DNA from: Adiantum capillus-veneris
Taxonomy: Eukaryota; Streptophyta; Polypodiopsida; Polypodiales; Pteridaceae
Reading direction: 5' to 3'
DNA length: 64,000 bases
NCBI GenBank assembly: GCA_014529385.2
Contig: CM043963.1
Location: 78,950,412 to 79,014,411, forward strand
The notes beneath the pieces are model-generated. The model saw nothing but the letters and a program-made list of their open reading frames with translations, had not been told where the DNA came from and did not search any database. The position numbers and the translations under genes are program-made. Numbering within the stretch: the stretch's first letter is position 1; each line of letters starts with the position of its first letter. Shown in pieces: positions 11,301 through 22,169 of the stretch.

Positions 11301-11749
11301 GAAGCCAACCCACTTGACTGAACTACCCAAAGCTACCAGGCGTGAAGGCAGGTGAGAGAATAAGTGTACAATACATGGTGAAAACCCTAACGGGCATCAT
11401 AAAGTTGTTCACTGGCTCACCTGACCTTACATGCATCATGATGAGAAAGATCTGCAGGATCATCCTAGCAGTGTTTGAAACCTTCAAGCCAGGACAGGTG
11501 ACGGACAGCATATTCTTCTTCGAGGACAAATACAGATGTGCGTATGAGATGTCAGGATAACCTTCCAAGGAGGTGATACATGCATTATATCAAAGAATCA
11601 TGTTTCTCCCATCTTATCACCTCCAGGCGTTTGAAGAAGCTTTCTACACGGGGTTCTTTACCATGCATACAGACATCTTTGGGCCAACAATGCTGAATCT
11701 ACATGCACGGTACGAATCGCTGCTAAAGATGCGGGAGACCATAAGGTGA
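8315..11749 (+). pseudogene. Gyp-1 post-pol coiled-coil protein (transposon-protein-like N-terminus)
   Basis: ATG at 8315 opens 1000 codons to TGA at 11315. The frame then continues, with one more stop (TAA 11558), to TGA at 11747. Near the N-terminus is a basic P-A-K-K-K-R stretch that could be a nuclear signal. Residues 15-290 are globular, with RVWEF, a PPG segment and a WAMTKGTPK segment; this recalls plant 'putative transposon protein' domains, but I cannot name it firmly. Then come a charged linker, a proline run (about residues 438-455), a long coiled coil (about 560-850), and a globular tail. It lies after pol and before the polypurine tract, the env position, but shows no signal peptide or membrane span. 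A homolog is at 24376-30190. Confidence 0.75.
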
Positions 11750-11787
11750 AGCAAAAAGTTCAAGGCCATGTCGGGGACGACATGAAC

Positions 11788-11801
11788 AAGGAGGGGGGGG
11801 A
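11788..11801 (+). promoter_or_regulatory. Polypurine tract of Gyp-1
   Basis: An A/G-only run with eight consecutive G residues ends one base before TGTTAGCAGC. This is the classic arrangement of the plus-strand primer next to the first base of a 3' LTR. It sits about 40 nt after the end of the coiled-coil frame, which ties that ORF to the same element. Confidence 0.8.
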
Positions 11802-12734
11802 TGTTAGCAGCTGGACACACCCCACGGCATCTAACTACTCGGCGGATTATTATTTTTTGTAATTAGTCATTCATTGAGGAAAACCCGGTTTTTCACCTTG
11901 TAAATATTGGGACTTACAGAAGTTTCCAGATTGTATCCCAGTTTTGATAGTTAGAAGGAGTAGATGGATGATTTTGGAACTTTAGGGTTTGAGAAGTTGT
12001 AAGGTATATATATCACTTTTTGACCTTAATGAAAGACCTTTTGTCATTTTAAACAAGTTTAAGTTTTGTGAGTGAGCGTACTGTGTACGTGAGAGAGAGT
12101 GTGAGCTTTGTCTTGACGCTACGTGTGCTACGGTGGTTGGAATCGAGTGCGGAGAAGTGTAGCGTGTTGCCCCCGACTAGAGCTACGAGCCGATACCAAC
12201 ATTGCGCGCATACGGTCCGGCTTCGGGAGCTTCTTCTACGAGCTTCATCGGTTGTTTGGGTGAGCATACGTTGTCCGATTTTGCATTGCAGCATATCCAC
12301 ACGTTCACATTGAGTAGAACCACACATTAGGCGCTTCAGATTTTGGAAACGAAGACCTGCAGATTTCGGCCAGGCATCCTACGTGTTTCTTCACCGGGTG
12401 TTTTGGGTCGTGACTTTGGTTCACAGACCTTAGGGAGAGTGGCCTATAGGTATTCGTAGGGTCTCCTTCAAGTTCTGTGGTGTTTGCGAAGTGTTTGATA
12501 GGTGTTCGGCTCTAGCAAGCGTTGTAGGAAGCATCCTCTTTTGTTCTCTTGAAGACTGTGACTTAGACAATTGGTAGGGGCCTCTGTAGGAACTAGTTAG
12601 GAGTCGGTCGAGTGTAAGTTGACACCTTATGCTTGCTTCCACGCGCCTGTGGGTCGAGCTTCATCCTTAGCTGACATTACTTGTTAGGTGAGTTCTCGCT
12701 GTGCTGACGTCCGTCGCGGCGTATCCGTCCAACA
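11802..12734 (+). repeat. Gyp-1 3' LTR (start firm, end approximate)
   Basis: The start TGTTAGCAG directly follows a polypurine tract. Inside are a TATA-like run (12003-12016) and an AATGAAAG word shortly after, as expected for U3/R. CCAACA at 12729-12734 is a reasonable TG...CA partner, giving about 930 bp. There is no second copy in the window to confirm the end, since the 5' LTR lies upstream. Sequence beyond 12735 changes character (PPR-like), consistent with flanking DNA. Confidence 0.6.
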
Positions 12735-13620
12735 GAAAGGTATTCCCTTTGCATCCAATTAAAACAGCATGGAGTTCTTTGCAACACCTGTGTTGTACAT
12801 ATCCTGCAATGAATGTGTTCCAAGAGATGCAATTTTGGATAGAAATCTCATCAATAGAACTTTCCATGCTTTGATAGCGACACCACATTTGACATTTTTC
12901 TGGTTTAGAGAAGTTTCCTTGCCATACCATGTTGGGCAACATAAGGACACATGCCTTGAAGTTGCAAACTAGTGGAAACAGCCCGACACCCATTGGCACT
13001 ACCCCTATTGGGAAAATCCAGCAATCAATGCATCTGCCCAGAGTGTGCTGGTCATTCCCCTACTGGGAAAACCCGCAATCATTATGCATTCCAATAGAGG
13101 ACATCCTATTGATTACACTCGCCCATGGAAAAATCTTGCAAGCAAATAATCCTGGATTAAATGCAAGCCTTGCAATCAATCTGTGCCCAAGAGAACACAT
13201 TTTGTACTAAAAGAAAGCTCATCAACAGCTTTCTGCTCGTTCATAAAGGCACCACATCTAGTATACATCTCCACCTAAAGCCTTCAAGGTGCAACCATAT
13301 GCGATAGCATCTAGAGAGATGCCTTGTCCTTCAAGTAGGAAGCATAGGCAATTGCATCGAGAGACAGACCTTCTGTTCGCAGTTGGTGAAAGTAGCACAG
13401 AGCTTCCTTCTTAGAGCCAAGTTGGGCTTGAAATATCTTAGTGCTTCCTTGCCACAACATGTTCAGTAGCATAAGGACATATGCCTTCAAGGTGAAAGCA
13501 AAGGCAATTGCATCTGCCACCTTTGGCATACATATAGACCAGCGCATTGCCAAGCATAACATGTCTTTCCAACAACACCTGATTAGCAATCTCATCATGA
13601 ATTTTCTCATGCATGTGAAA
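12735..13620 (-). pseudogene. Degenerate PPR (PLS/DYW-type) gene fragments
   Basis: Minus-strand reading gives broken PPR motifs: I-S-W-N-T-F-I-A-G-Y-V-Q-H near 12810-12850; near 13540-13610 a segment like K-I-H-D-E-I with V-M-L-G-N-A-L-V-x-M-Y-A-K; and near 13320-13430 E-A-L-C-Y-F-H-Q-L with L-S-L-D-A-I-A. These are 35-residue pentatricopeptide repeat phrases from organelle RNA-editing factors. Frames change several times and stops are frequent, so this is not functional. The wording matches PPR proteins abundant in fern and lycophyte genomes. Confidence 0.6.
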
Positions 13621-13730
13621 ATCTATATAGGTGCTTCCTTGCCTATATTAACATCTTGCCTATATTCGATTGGCTGCTTCGCTTACTGCTACCTTGCCTC
13701 ATTGTTTTGACAGTATTGAGCTGAGTCATG

Positions 13731-13980
13731 GTCTCGGGGGGTTCACTATGTGTAAAACTACCATATCACGTGCGTTCAAGACATGTTTGTAAAACCCCTT
13801 TTGCAAATTTTGTTAGGAATATATTGTAGCCTTTTCTTTTAAAATCTGTAAGTTTTTTTCAAATTTGAAAAAATAATGCCCTTCTGTATATATATTTCTG
13901 TAAGTTTCAAGAACTTTAAATACCCTTCTGTTGAACTCACGTGATAGGTTACAGTTTTATTAGGTGACCTCCCCGGGGTC
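13731..13980. mobile_element. 250-bp inverted-repeat element (MITE-like)
   Basis: The first ~50 bases (13731-13780) and the reverse complement of the last ~50 (13931-13980) align well: both run from a G/C-rich end through a GGTTCAC/GGTCAC word to TATCACGTG and GTTCAA. The element is flanked by ATG on both sides (13728-13730 and 13981-13983), compatible with a 3-bp target duplication. There is no coding capacity. Size and structure fit a non-autonomous DNA transposon; superfamily not assigned. Confidence 0.6.
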
Positions 13981-13983
13981 ATG

Positions 13984-14294
13984 GTTTTCCTTGCAATCTC
14001 AACAGTCTGGGGTATTTTTGTAAAGGATGAGACTTGGAAGGCCTTCTTGTCTCCAATGACCCAAGTGCCGCAAGAAAAAAACCAAGAATAAGATCATCGT
14101 CTCTAGCTAGAAAGTTGTGTTGTGATAAGACCCTCCACACATCCAACAAGTTAAGTCTTCGAGAAGGTCATCGTGAGCTCAATGCACATGCCATCCCTGA
14201 CCCTCTACCTAAGATGAGCCCATACCTTTCTCCGAGAACCATTGTTCTACTCTGAAGGCTCCCCTCTACTGATAAAAAGTTACTATATGGTTAT

Positions 14295-14335
<41 letters not shown>

Positions 14336-14564
14336 GTACCCGCGTATGAAGGGAAGCCAGTAACTTGGCAAAGGAAGGTTCGAAATTGAACGTCGGGTGA
14401 GAGAAAAAGAGAGAGAAGGAACGTCGGGTGAGAGAGAAAGAGAGAGAATGAAAAGTCACAATCCCATTTGCGCCTCTTTTTTGACGTGGCATAGCTCTCC
14501 TTTGAGCTTCTAAAAAATAGTCTTTGGGCGAAGTTCCCTAACAATATGGCGATCAACCTCAAGA
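13984..14564. other. Non-coding stretch with GA microsatellite
   Basis: I see no gene. A GA dinucleotide run lies at about 14299-14332, and a 30-odd-bp unit containing GAACGTCGGGTGAGAGA is duplicated near 14388-14450. ORFs over the GA run are low-complexity artefacts. Confidence 0.7.
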
Positions 14565-14815
14565 TATTTTACATAGGGTAGCTGATAAAGTTCTAGTTGT
14601 ACTTAAGAATGACAACACCAAGGATCTAGATGAGAAGAAAGAGTTTGGAAAGCTATTAAACAATGTGTGCACAGGCAAAGATTGGGAAACTTATTATAGA
14701 TTACAGTGATGGTTGTAAAGTTGGTATCGTGGCTGCAAGAGAAGCTCTTGATCATGCCATTGGTGTTGCTATTGAATTTTCATACGAAGAAGAAGAAGAG
14801 AAGAGTGACTTGGAT
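14565..14815 (+). pseudogene. Fragment resembling the N-terminal region of the BRR2 spliceosomal helicase
   Basis: Two adjacent plus-strand frames read ADKVLVVLKNDN-x-KDLDEKKE-x-x-KLLN, then IGKLIIDYSDG, then IGVAIEF followed by an acidic run and SDLDDV. The order and wording match the segment before the helicase cassettes of plant BRR2 (U5 snRNP 200-kDa helicase). The frame changes around 14663, and the similarity stops where a copia RT begins in antisense. It is a short captured or left-over gene piece, not an expressed helicase. Recognition is from memory of the family. Confidence 0.6.
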
Positions 14816-17800
14816 GATGTATCTCTCATAGAAAAGTTTTTACTCAACATCTGCTTCAATTCGACAATATCCTCGGTGGACTTTCTTGCAATGAGCATGC
14901 CACATATATATATAAAGTGAGAATGACCAAAGAACCATCACTGAGTTTCTTTGTATAAAAGCAGTGATCCTTTTGACTCTTTTTAAAACCTTGGAATCAC
15001 ATAAAAGGGTCAAAATTTTTATATCATTGCCTAGGATCCTGCTTTAAGCCATAAAGTACTTTCTTGAGTTTGCATACAAGCTCCTCTAGGCTATTCAAAA
15101 CCTTCATGTTGCTTCATGTAAACATCCTCTTCTAGATCCCCATGAAGAAAATATGTCGTCACATCCATTTGAATAAGCTCCATGTCCTCTATGGATACTA
15201 TGCCAAACATTGTACACAATGTAGTCATCTTGACCACTGCTGAGAAGATTTCATCAAAATCAACTTCCTTTTGCTGCTTGAATCCCTTAGCAACCAATCT
15301 AGCCTTGTACTTAGGCTTAGGATCATCACATGTAAACTTCTTCTCATAAACCCATTTTCCAGGTAAGGCGTGCTTTCCTTCTGGCAATACCAAGTCCCAT
15401 GTGTCATTGTTCACAATCGAGTTATACTCATATTGCATAGCTTGCTCCCATTTCACGCTATCTTCCATTTGAATATCTCCTTTGTAGCAAGTGCGCTCAT
15501 CACAGTCAATGACTAACACATAGTTCAATCCTGACTCAAACCTCTTAGGGGCACGAGATACACAGATAGATCTCCTCACTACCTGAATATTGGATTTTGC
15601 TCTCTCTAGAGCACTACTAGTGGTAGGAACATCACCAATAGACTGAGTCGGTTTTCCTAAATTTGTGGAGGCTAGATCCTCAAAATCTGACTTTCGATAT
15701 TCGGCCTCTTTAACAGGCTATCTATGCATTTTAGACTCATTGAATATCAATTGTGAGCTACAAATAACGATTCTATATTCTGGGTTCCAGAGACGATATC
15801 CCATCTCTCCACCTGCACCATAACCAATGAAGATGCACTTGTGTGATTTGGGAGCCAACTTTTGCCTAAGCTCTTTCGGCACATGTGAGAATGCCTCACA
15901 CCCAAATACACATAATCTATCATAAGTTGGCTTCTGGCCAGTCCACATCTGTGAAATTTTAAAATTCAATGAAAAACTAGGAAATATATTGAGAATGTGT
16001 ATAACTGTCATAACAGCCTCTCCCCGAAACTCATGAGGTAAACTCACCATAGATAACATGACTGCAATTCTTTCTTGAATCGTGTGATTCATACGCTTAG
16101 CCATACCATTATGAGCAGGTGTGTACGGTGTAGTAAACTGTCGCCAAATCCCTCATTTGCTACACAACTTCTTGAACTGTGTGGAGACTATTCTCCACCA
16201 TTTTCAGTTCACAAAGCTTTCAACTGTCTACCAGATTGGTTCTCAATCATGGCTAAGAATTTTTGGAATGTATCAAACACTTCACCTTTCCCCTTCAAGA
16301 GATAGACCCACACCTTTCGAGTAGAGTCAACTATGAATCTCAAGATATATAGTGCTCTCCCTAGAGATTTGTGTGGCATAGGCCCATATAAATAGCTATG
16401 AACCAAATCTAGAGGGTTTCCCAACTTTCAATGTAATGGTGAGAAAGTTTACGTAGTTTGCTTTCCATAGATGCAATGCTCACATAAATTGAAATCACAA
16501 TAGTTTAACACATGTAAGTAGCCTAAATGTTGATGAATTTTCATTCGGCTATGCCACAACTCAGTAGAAGGCTTCTTGACTACATAGATAGAACTCTCTT
16601 TGACTAAAGAGACAGATAATGAGTACAATGAACCAAATTTGTGACCTTTTATGAAAAACAAATTTTCCTTATGCATTATCCAAGAACCATTTTAAAAAAC
16701 AATAGTATAGCCTAGAGCATCAAGCTGACCAACTGACACCAAACTCTTAGTCAATTTAGGAACATGTCTGACTCCACAAAGAATAAATTTAGTGCCATTA
16801 ATCATGCATAACTTGACATCTCCCATATTGCATATATCAAGCTGATAGGAGTCTCCAAGCTTTACTGAGCTATGCATAATTGTATAGGTGGAGAACCATT
16901 CCCTATGGGGAGTAACATGGAAACTGGCACACTTGAATCAGTGATTCAATTTTGCACATAACACTCATCAAGAGCCAATAACAAATTTGAACTCAAATTG
17001 AAAGTGAGAACAAGCACATTTGACGACTGTTACACACCTCTAGAGGTGGAGATTCAACCACATTGATCTCCTCTATCTTTACACTGCTCTTTGGAACATC
17101 AGACTTCACAATAGCTTTGCCCTTTTCACACTGCAAAAGATGAAATTCTTTCCTTAAATGGCCTTTCTTACTGCAATGATATCATTCTACATTTCTCAAG
17201 TCACGACCTCAACTCTTGCTACGAGCATGGCATTTGTTACGATCCTATGACCAATCGCAGCTGCGATTACGTCCACATCCTTGCTTATGGAAACTTGCCA
17301 TATATGCATCTCCATGCCCACCACTATCAAGAGATTGATGTCTAATCTCTTTAGTGAGAAATGCACTAGTAACATCGTTGAATTTCGTTTTACCGCTTGC
17401 TGTGGAGTTACTAATCGTAGTATTGAATGTATCCCAAGAAGAAGGCAAAGAGCATACCAAGAAAATGGCCTTCATTTCATCATCAAATTCACCCCTTTTG
17501 ATGTCAAGTGAGAAAATGTGCTATTGAACTCATTCAAGTGTGCACTAACACTGCTACCTTCTTTCATATTCAAATGCATAAGTTTATTCATCAAGAAAAC
17601 TATGTTGGAAGCAATTTTTCTATCCCAAGCTGTGCATAGAGAGTCCCAAATATTTTGTGCTGTAGTCTTGTCCATAATCGTGAAGAATATGGTCTTGCCA
17701 AGATGTAATCTCATGGTGGCCATAGCATGAGCATCCAAATCTTCCCACTGATCATCAGTGTAAGCATTTTGTCTACACTCTTTCAATGGCACTCCTAGGC

Positions 17801-17909
17801 CCTTATTGACCAAGACATCAAGCATATGTTGCTTCCAAATAGTAAAATTTGTGCCATTGAACTTCTTTATGTAGTAGTCTTTCCTTTTTGAAGCACTACT
17901 AGCAGCCAT
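14816..17909 (-). pseudogene. Cop-3: truncated Ty1/copia polyprotein
   Basis: Read from 17909 leftwards: gag (KFNGTNFTIWKQHMLD-type start and a UBN2-like helical region, 17472-17909), a worn zinc-knuckle region, protease-distal segment (16692-16877), GAG-pre-integrase (LWHSRM and C-x2-C, 16449-16676), integrase (16209-16424 and 15718-16104) and RT (W-V-Y-E-K-K, then R-L-V-A-K-G-F; 15091-15579). RT similarity continues leftwards in broken frames to about 14820 (LKKVLYGLK). The element ends in mid-RT with no RNase H, and no LTR is recognisable. Several stops and frameshifts make it dead. Confidence 0.85.
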
Positions 17910-18925
17910 AACTCAAGAGAATATGATCAAATATTTATGGCAAGAATTGGTGGGAATGTTTTGACAGAGTTTCCCCTAGAATGGGAGTAGAAAATCAAGA
18001 CAAAATACAACAGGATCATTGGCGGTAAGGACTCAAATGTGACAAGAATTCTTATGGTTGACTCACAGGAAAAATCCGACAGAGTCTCCTCTATAATATG
18101 GGGAGAAAAATCTCAAACCCGAGAGTACAAAATCAACGCATGAAGTGACAAAAGAAACCACTGGGCATAAGAATGATGTAACAAATTGTCATGTGACCAC
18201 CAACTCGGTGTCAAAAGAAAAATGGTCCATTATACCGAAAGAGGGATACTCCAACAGCTTGTATCACCAAAAGTGTCTTAACATTCGAGACCATCCCAGC
18301 TCAAGAAAATCTCACACAAACGACCCTCCAAAGGCTAAAGTAGACTCAAGAGTATCCACAGTCTCAAAAAGGGCTCTTTCAATCCGAGTCTCAAAATTGG
18401 CTAGAAAACCTGTCAAAATCACCAAAAAATGGCTCCACACGGTATACAATAGGTAGTAACCACAACTCAACATACATGTATCAATTTACATTCAAATTAG
18501 TATCATTTGGTTGAAACAACAACTTGTTACGATAAAAAGAAATTTAGTTACCTTGATCAAATTATGCCAATCATGCGTCTTTAAGCTCAGAAGACTCATG
18601 CCATCTAATGAATACATTCTTTAATGAGGCATCATATCCCGTGGGTGTGGGGATAGATCATATTCTATGATTAATTGTGTCAATCTCTTCGAAGTTAAGT
18701 ACCCATAGTGCAGGTGCATATTATTTTTGACCTATCTCTTCATTAACATGGGGCTATAAGTTGAGTTTGTAATTTTTTCTTTTTAGGTTACTTTGAGGTG
18801 CTTCCGTGCCCTTCAACCCAATAAGATGTCTCCACAAAGAATGGCCTACATTTTTGAATATATGCAGAGTATCAAGAAGGTGAGCGAGTTTTAAATCCTT
18901 TTCAATAGTTCAAAGAAAACCATAC
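17910..18925. other. Leader of Cop-3 and unassigned sequence
   Basis: Just right of the Cop-3 gag start, a phrase built on GACAGAGT-TCCCCT is repeated (about 17963 and 18077), plausibly its untranslated leader. I found no initiator-Met primer site. Near 18785-18890 a pyrimidine run ending in TTTTTAG is followed by an open stretch of about 35 codons that looks exon-like but is unidentified. The 103-codon ORF at 18145-18456 has no recognisable content. Confidence 0.4.
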
Positions 18926-19290
18926 AAAGATAGAGAGAGTTAGAGCATATTGTCCTCAATATCGCTCATCATCTCCGTGCTAGCAAGCTCCGACTCAATG
19001 CAAATCTAAAAAACAGACTAGATGAGATTTTAAAGCTGTAGAAATCAAACAAAGAGCCATGCTAGAACAAGAAGTCATCTATCAGAGAAGAAAACATCGG
19101 CATCATCTTATTATATCAGTCAAAGCTAGGCCAAAGAAGCCTAATATAAAGATATGATGGTTAGGTCCATACGGAATCGATTGGGTTTTCTCAAATGGCA
19201 CAATTAAACTTAAGGATTTATCAGGATTACTATTGCCAGTGGTCTATAATGGTGCCAAAATCAAGCTATACTATTCTAGATCAAATCAGC
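18926..19290 (+). pseudogene. Gypsy integrase C-terminal fragment
   Basis: Broken frames give LKNRLDEI, then QRAMLEQE, then DWVFSNGT-x-KLKDL-x-GLLLP-x-VYNGAKIKLYY. This is closely similar to the integrase end of Gyp-2 at 54678-55154 on the other strand, so it is a stray piece of that family. A frameshift near 19035 and a stop near 19156 interrupt it. Confidence 0.8.
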
Positions 19291-19999
19291 CCCCCATCAC
19301 CCAACACAACACAACATGAACAATTCAGAATCAACAACAACTTGGGCAAAAGTCAGGGGAGAGGGAACCATTGCCAATCAGAGCATTGAGAAGCAAGGAA
19401 CCCAAGACTTGGACAAAATGAGTGGATTGGATTTGGGCACATATGGAACAAAAAGGATTTCAAAATAATAAACGATAGCCACATCAAAACCACGAGCAAA
19501 GAAACAAAAAACTACGCTGAATCTGTTAGCACAATTTAAGGCCAAACAAAAGATGGTAACATCATCTACTACTCTAAAGAGTGCCTAGCGAGAAGCCAGT
19601 TAGATCAAGGGGACTTTGACGGACAAAGCCATTGAACTGCCAAGAACACCCCCCAGAGACCACTATGGACAAAGAAAAAGAACGCACTCAGGCCAATACA
19701 CCAACAAAAGCCTTGGTAGTAAGCTCCTCAATTCAACATGCAATTCTAGACTGATTACAAATGATTCAAAAAAAGCAAACGATGGGGCATATTGTTATTA
19801 ATACTTTTGAAAAGCTCTCTATTCCATACCAAACTATACTACCTACATATGAAATAGACCAAGCAAATTGGGATAGTAGAACTGATGGCTCTGTGTCCAC
19901 CATCCAGATAGGGTGGAACATAATAGTCAATGCTATTAGTCAAATGATGGAAGTTCATGGATCTCTTTAAACAACTGAGTTGCATCAGCCAAGAAGCAA
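19291..19999. other. Degenerate post-integrase sequence, no gene
   Basis: This follows the integrase fragment directly. ORFs are under 70 codons, Q/N/K-rich and unrecognised. It may be the former 3' region of that fragment's element, but nothing in it supports a call. Confidence 0.5.
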
Positions 20000-20830
20000 G
20001 TAGAAGAAGACGGAGGATGAATTAGTGGAGGGATTAGACCTCCACAATGAATAGGTTGACCTCTATCATTTGGTGCTACAGGAATGGCATTTGTGGTTGT
20101 TGCTGCGTTTCTTCTAAGACACCAACTTCTATAATGACTTAGCTCATGACACTCAAAGCAATGTATGTTTGGATGCTGGGGTTGAGTTACTAAAGTTGCT
20201 GCTACTACAGGTGAGGTTGATAAGTTTGATTAGTAGGTATGAGGCTCTAATTGCTGGACCTGGCCCTTGATTTCTAAAGTTTTCTCTTCCTTGATTTCTA
20301 GCCGTTTCTTTAGCCAATGGTGTTGCCCTTAAGAGAGCATCGTGGAGTAATATGGGTCTCATTACTTCAAGAAGGGTATCCAAAGGTAGATTCAATCCTT
20401 GACATAACCGTGCTATCTGCTGCTCAATGGACATTTTTGGGGCATATCTTTGCAAGGTTACAAACTTGGAGTAATACTCCCCACCAATAAGGATAACTAT
20501 TTTAGAGCAAAAAACTCATTCATTTTGGCATCTTGATGAGCGGGTGGAAGATGTCATGCTATAACTGCTTCTTAAATATCCTTCCAAGAGTAGGAAGATC
20601 CTGAAACACCCAAGTCCTTGCAATGCTATTTCCACCATATTTTTGCATCACCAATACGATACAACATTGCAAGCATAGTTTGATTTACAGGTTGTGTCCC
20701 TGCAGCTTCGAATTAGTCCTCCATTGCCTCAATCCAAGCTTCAACATCACGCTTGATATGGGCTCCCTTTGAATGTGGGTGGTTGGGCTTGTTTCAAGAG
20801 AAGTTTCTTCTCCTATATGCTAGTGTAACC
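20000..20830 (-). pseudogene. Ty3/gypsy gag fragment with zinc knuckle
   Basis: Reading leftwards from about 20800, broken frames give D-V-E-A-W-I-E-A-M-E-D, then W-K-D-I, then Y-A-P-K-M-S-I-E-Q-Q-I-A-R-L-C-Q-G-L, a typical retrotransposon gag helical block. A C-H-E-L-S-H-Y-R-S-W-C stretch near 20125-20155 resembles a CCHC knuckle missing its first cysteine spacing. The longest open piece is 20153-20455. Stops and frameshifts are frequent. It lies in opposite orientation to the fragment at 18926, so the two need not belong together. Confidence 0.7.
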
Positions 20831-21279
20831 TACGCAATAATACACTTGTTGATGGCTTGACTTAAGACTTAATGCAATATCAAGTGACTTAAACTTCCAC
20901 ATCTCAAGACAAAATTTGGTGCGCAATTAACTTTACTAAATTCAAGATGTCATAGCTTTATTCATAACAAGATATATACTAAAAATGAGATCTTATTGAG
21001 AATCTTGATGCATAAGAAAAATATATACAAAGATTAGCTTTGCCAAAAAGCTAGATGATTCAAGGATGATTCTCAAAGCCGGATTCCCAGGGACAGAGTG
21101 GTACAATTGATAGGTATTTTTGGATAAGTTTTTACAATACACTATTTCATGTGAGTAGTAGCTCCTCAGTAGCTCTTATACACATCATTGCAAGTTTCAT
21201 AAAATACAAGGCTCTTATTTCAAGGGAAAATATCAGGGACAAAAATGTTGATCCTGTAGCCAGGGATCACCTTCATCAC
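20831..21279. other. Non-coding, nothing recognised
   Basis: AT-rich sequence without a supported ORF, RNA gene or clear repeat. Confidence 0.6.
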
Positions 21280-21786
21280 CTAATTAAAGACCCATTCATT
21301 TAAGGTCATGTCAATTTCATCTTCATAGATAATAGTGTAGTCATCTCTAACGGTACCTAGGAAGTAATAAAGCTGAATAACTCGTAGCTCTTCCCCCCTA
21401 TGAAGCTTCTTTAGATCGGAGGAGAGGCATCCTAGCTTCCTCACATTGATGTAGAATATGCCACCATAGCAATCCCATGCAAGCTCCAATCCTCTTTGGA
21501 TTCTTGTTGATGGAGGAGAAAAAGCCTTCATCAAAATCTTCATCATCTTGTATCAAAAAGAAAAATTTGAAGAGTGACAAGCCTCAAAATACATTATCTC
21601 AAAGGACTTGAACTTGCGATACTCAGCGTCAACATCTTTCTGAAACATCGATGCTGGTAAGTTCTCGAACTTAAGTCTCCAATTCATTTTCCAAATTTTC
21701 AAACAATAACAATTTTTCCAGTTTCCTAACCTAGGCTCTGATACTATGTGTGAGGTTCCTTCCCTCTTACCATAACCCTTTGGCAA
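21280..21786 (-). other. Two unidentified ORFs next to a copia-type primer site
   Basis: Minus-strand ORFs of 88 and 77 codons (21280-21546 and 21553-21786) are unrecognised; the second runs through a primer-site-like sequence at 21734-21746 (minus-strand TAGTATCAGAGCC, one base off the initiator-Met complement). TGTGTGAGG starts at 21747 on the plus strand, so a minus-strand LTR could end there (CACACA). This is probably the leader of a decayed copia element rather than a host gene. Confidence 0.35.
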
Positions 21787-21789
21787 CTG

Positions 21790-22169
21790 GAGGCTACCTG
21801 AGAGGTCGCTAGGCCCTAATCGCTTGATAAAACATAGTCAAAAAAGAATTATTTCCCAATGGATGGCCTCTCGTCACCAAGTACCTTGAGTTCAAACCAT
21901 TGAAGAGTGTTCTTAGCCCTTTTTGGTAAGGAAAGAATGAACTAATACAAAAAATTTATACGTCCCTAATTCTCATCTTCCACAAGAGAGAAAAGCCAAA
22001 TATCTTTTCCCCATAGCTTTCAGAGGCAATTATATTTCGGACTTATTGACTCTGGCACAATGAGTCTCTAAATTCACTTTTTTTAAAAAGAGGGAGTGGA
22101 GAGTTTCTCGACTAATTGAGAGCACCCATCCTTGACTAGCAACCTGAGCCAATCCCCACTTTCCACCCC
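21790..22169. other. Unassigned; possible LTR remnant
   Basis: If the primer site at 21734-21746 is real, this stretch would be its 5' LTR. I see no partner copy and no firm outer end, so I leave it unassigned. Confidence 0.3.

Noticed and set aside
14266-14562. Minus-strand ORFs over 14266-14562
   Set aside because: They are built on the GA dinucleotide run and give serine-leucine low complexity.
14816-14920. Right-hand part of the plus-strand ORF 14663-14920 as coding sequence
   Set aside because: From about 14816 it is antisense to copia RT; only its left part (BRR2-like) is meaningful.
18145-18456. 103-codon plus-strand ORF as a gene
   Set aside because: No recognisable domain, S/K/T-rich, next to a copia leader; no supporting context.
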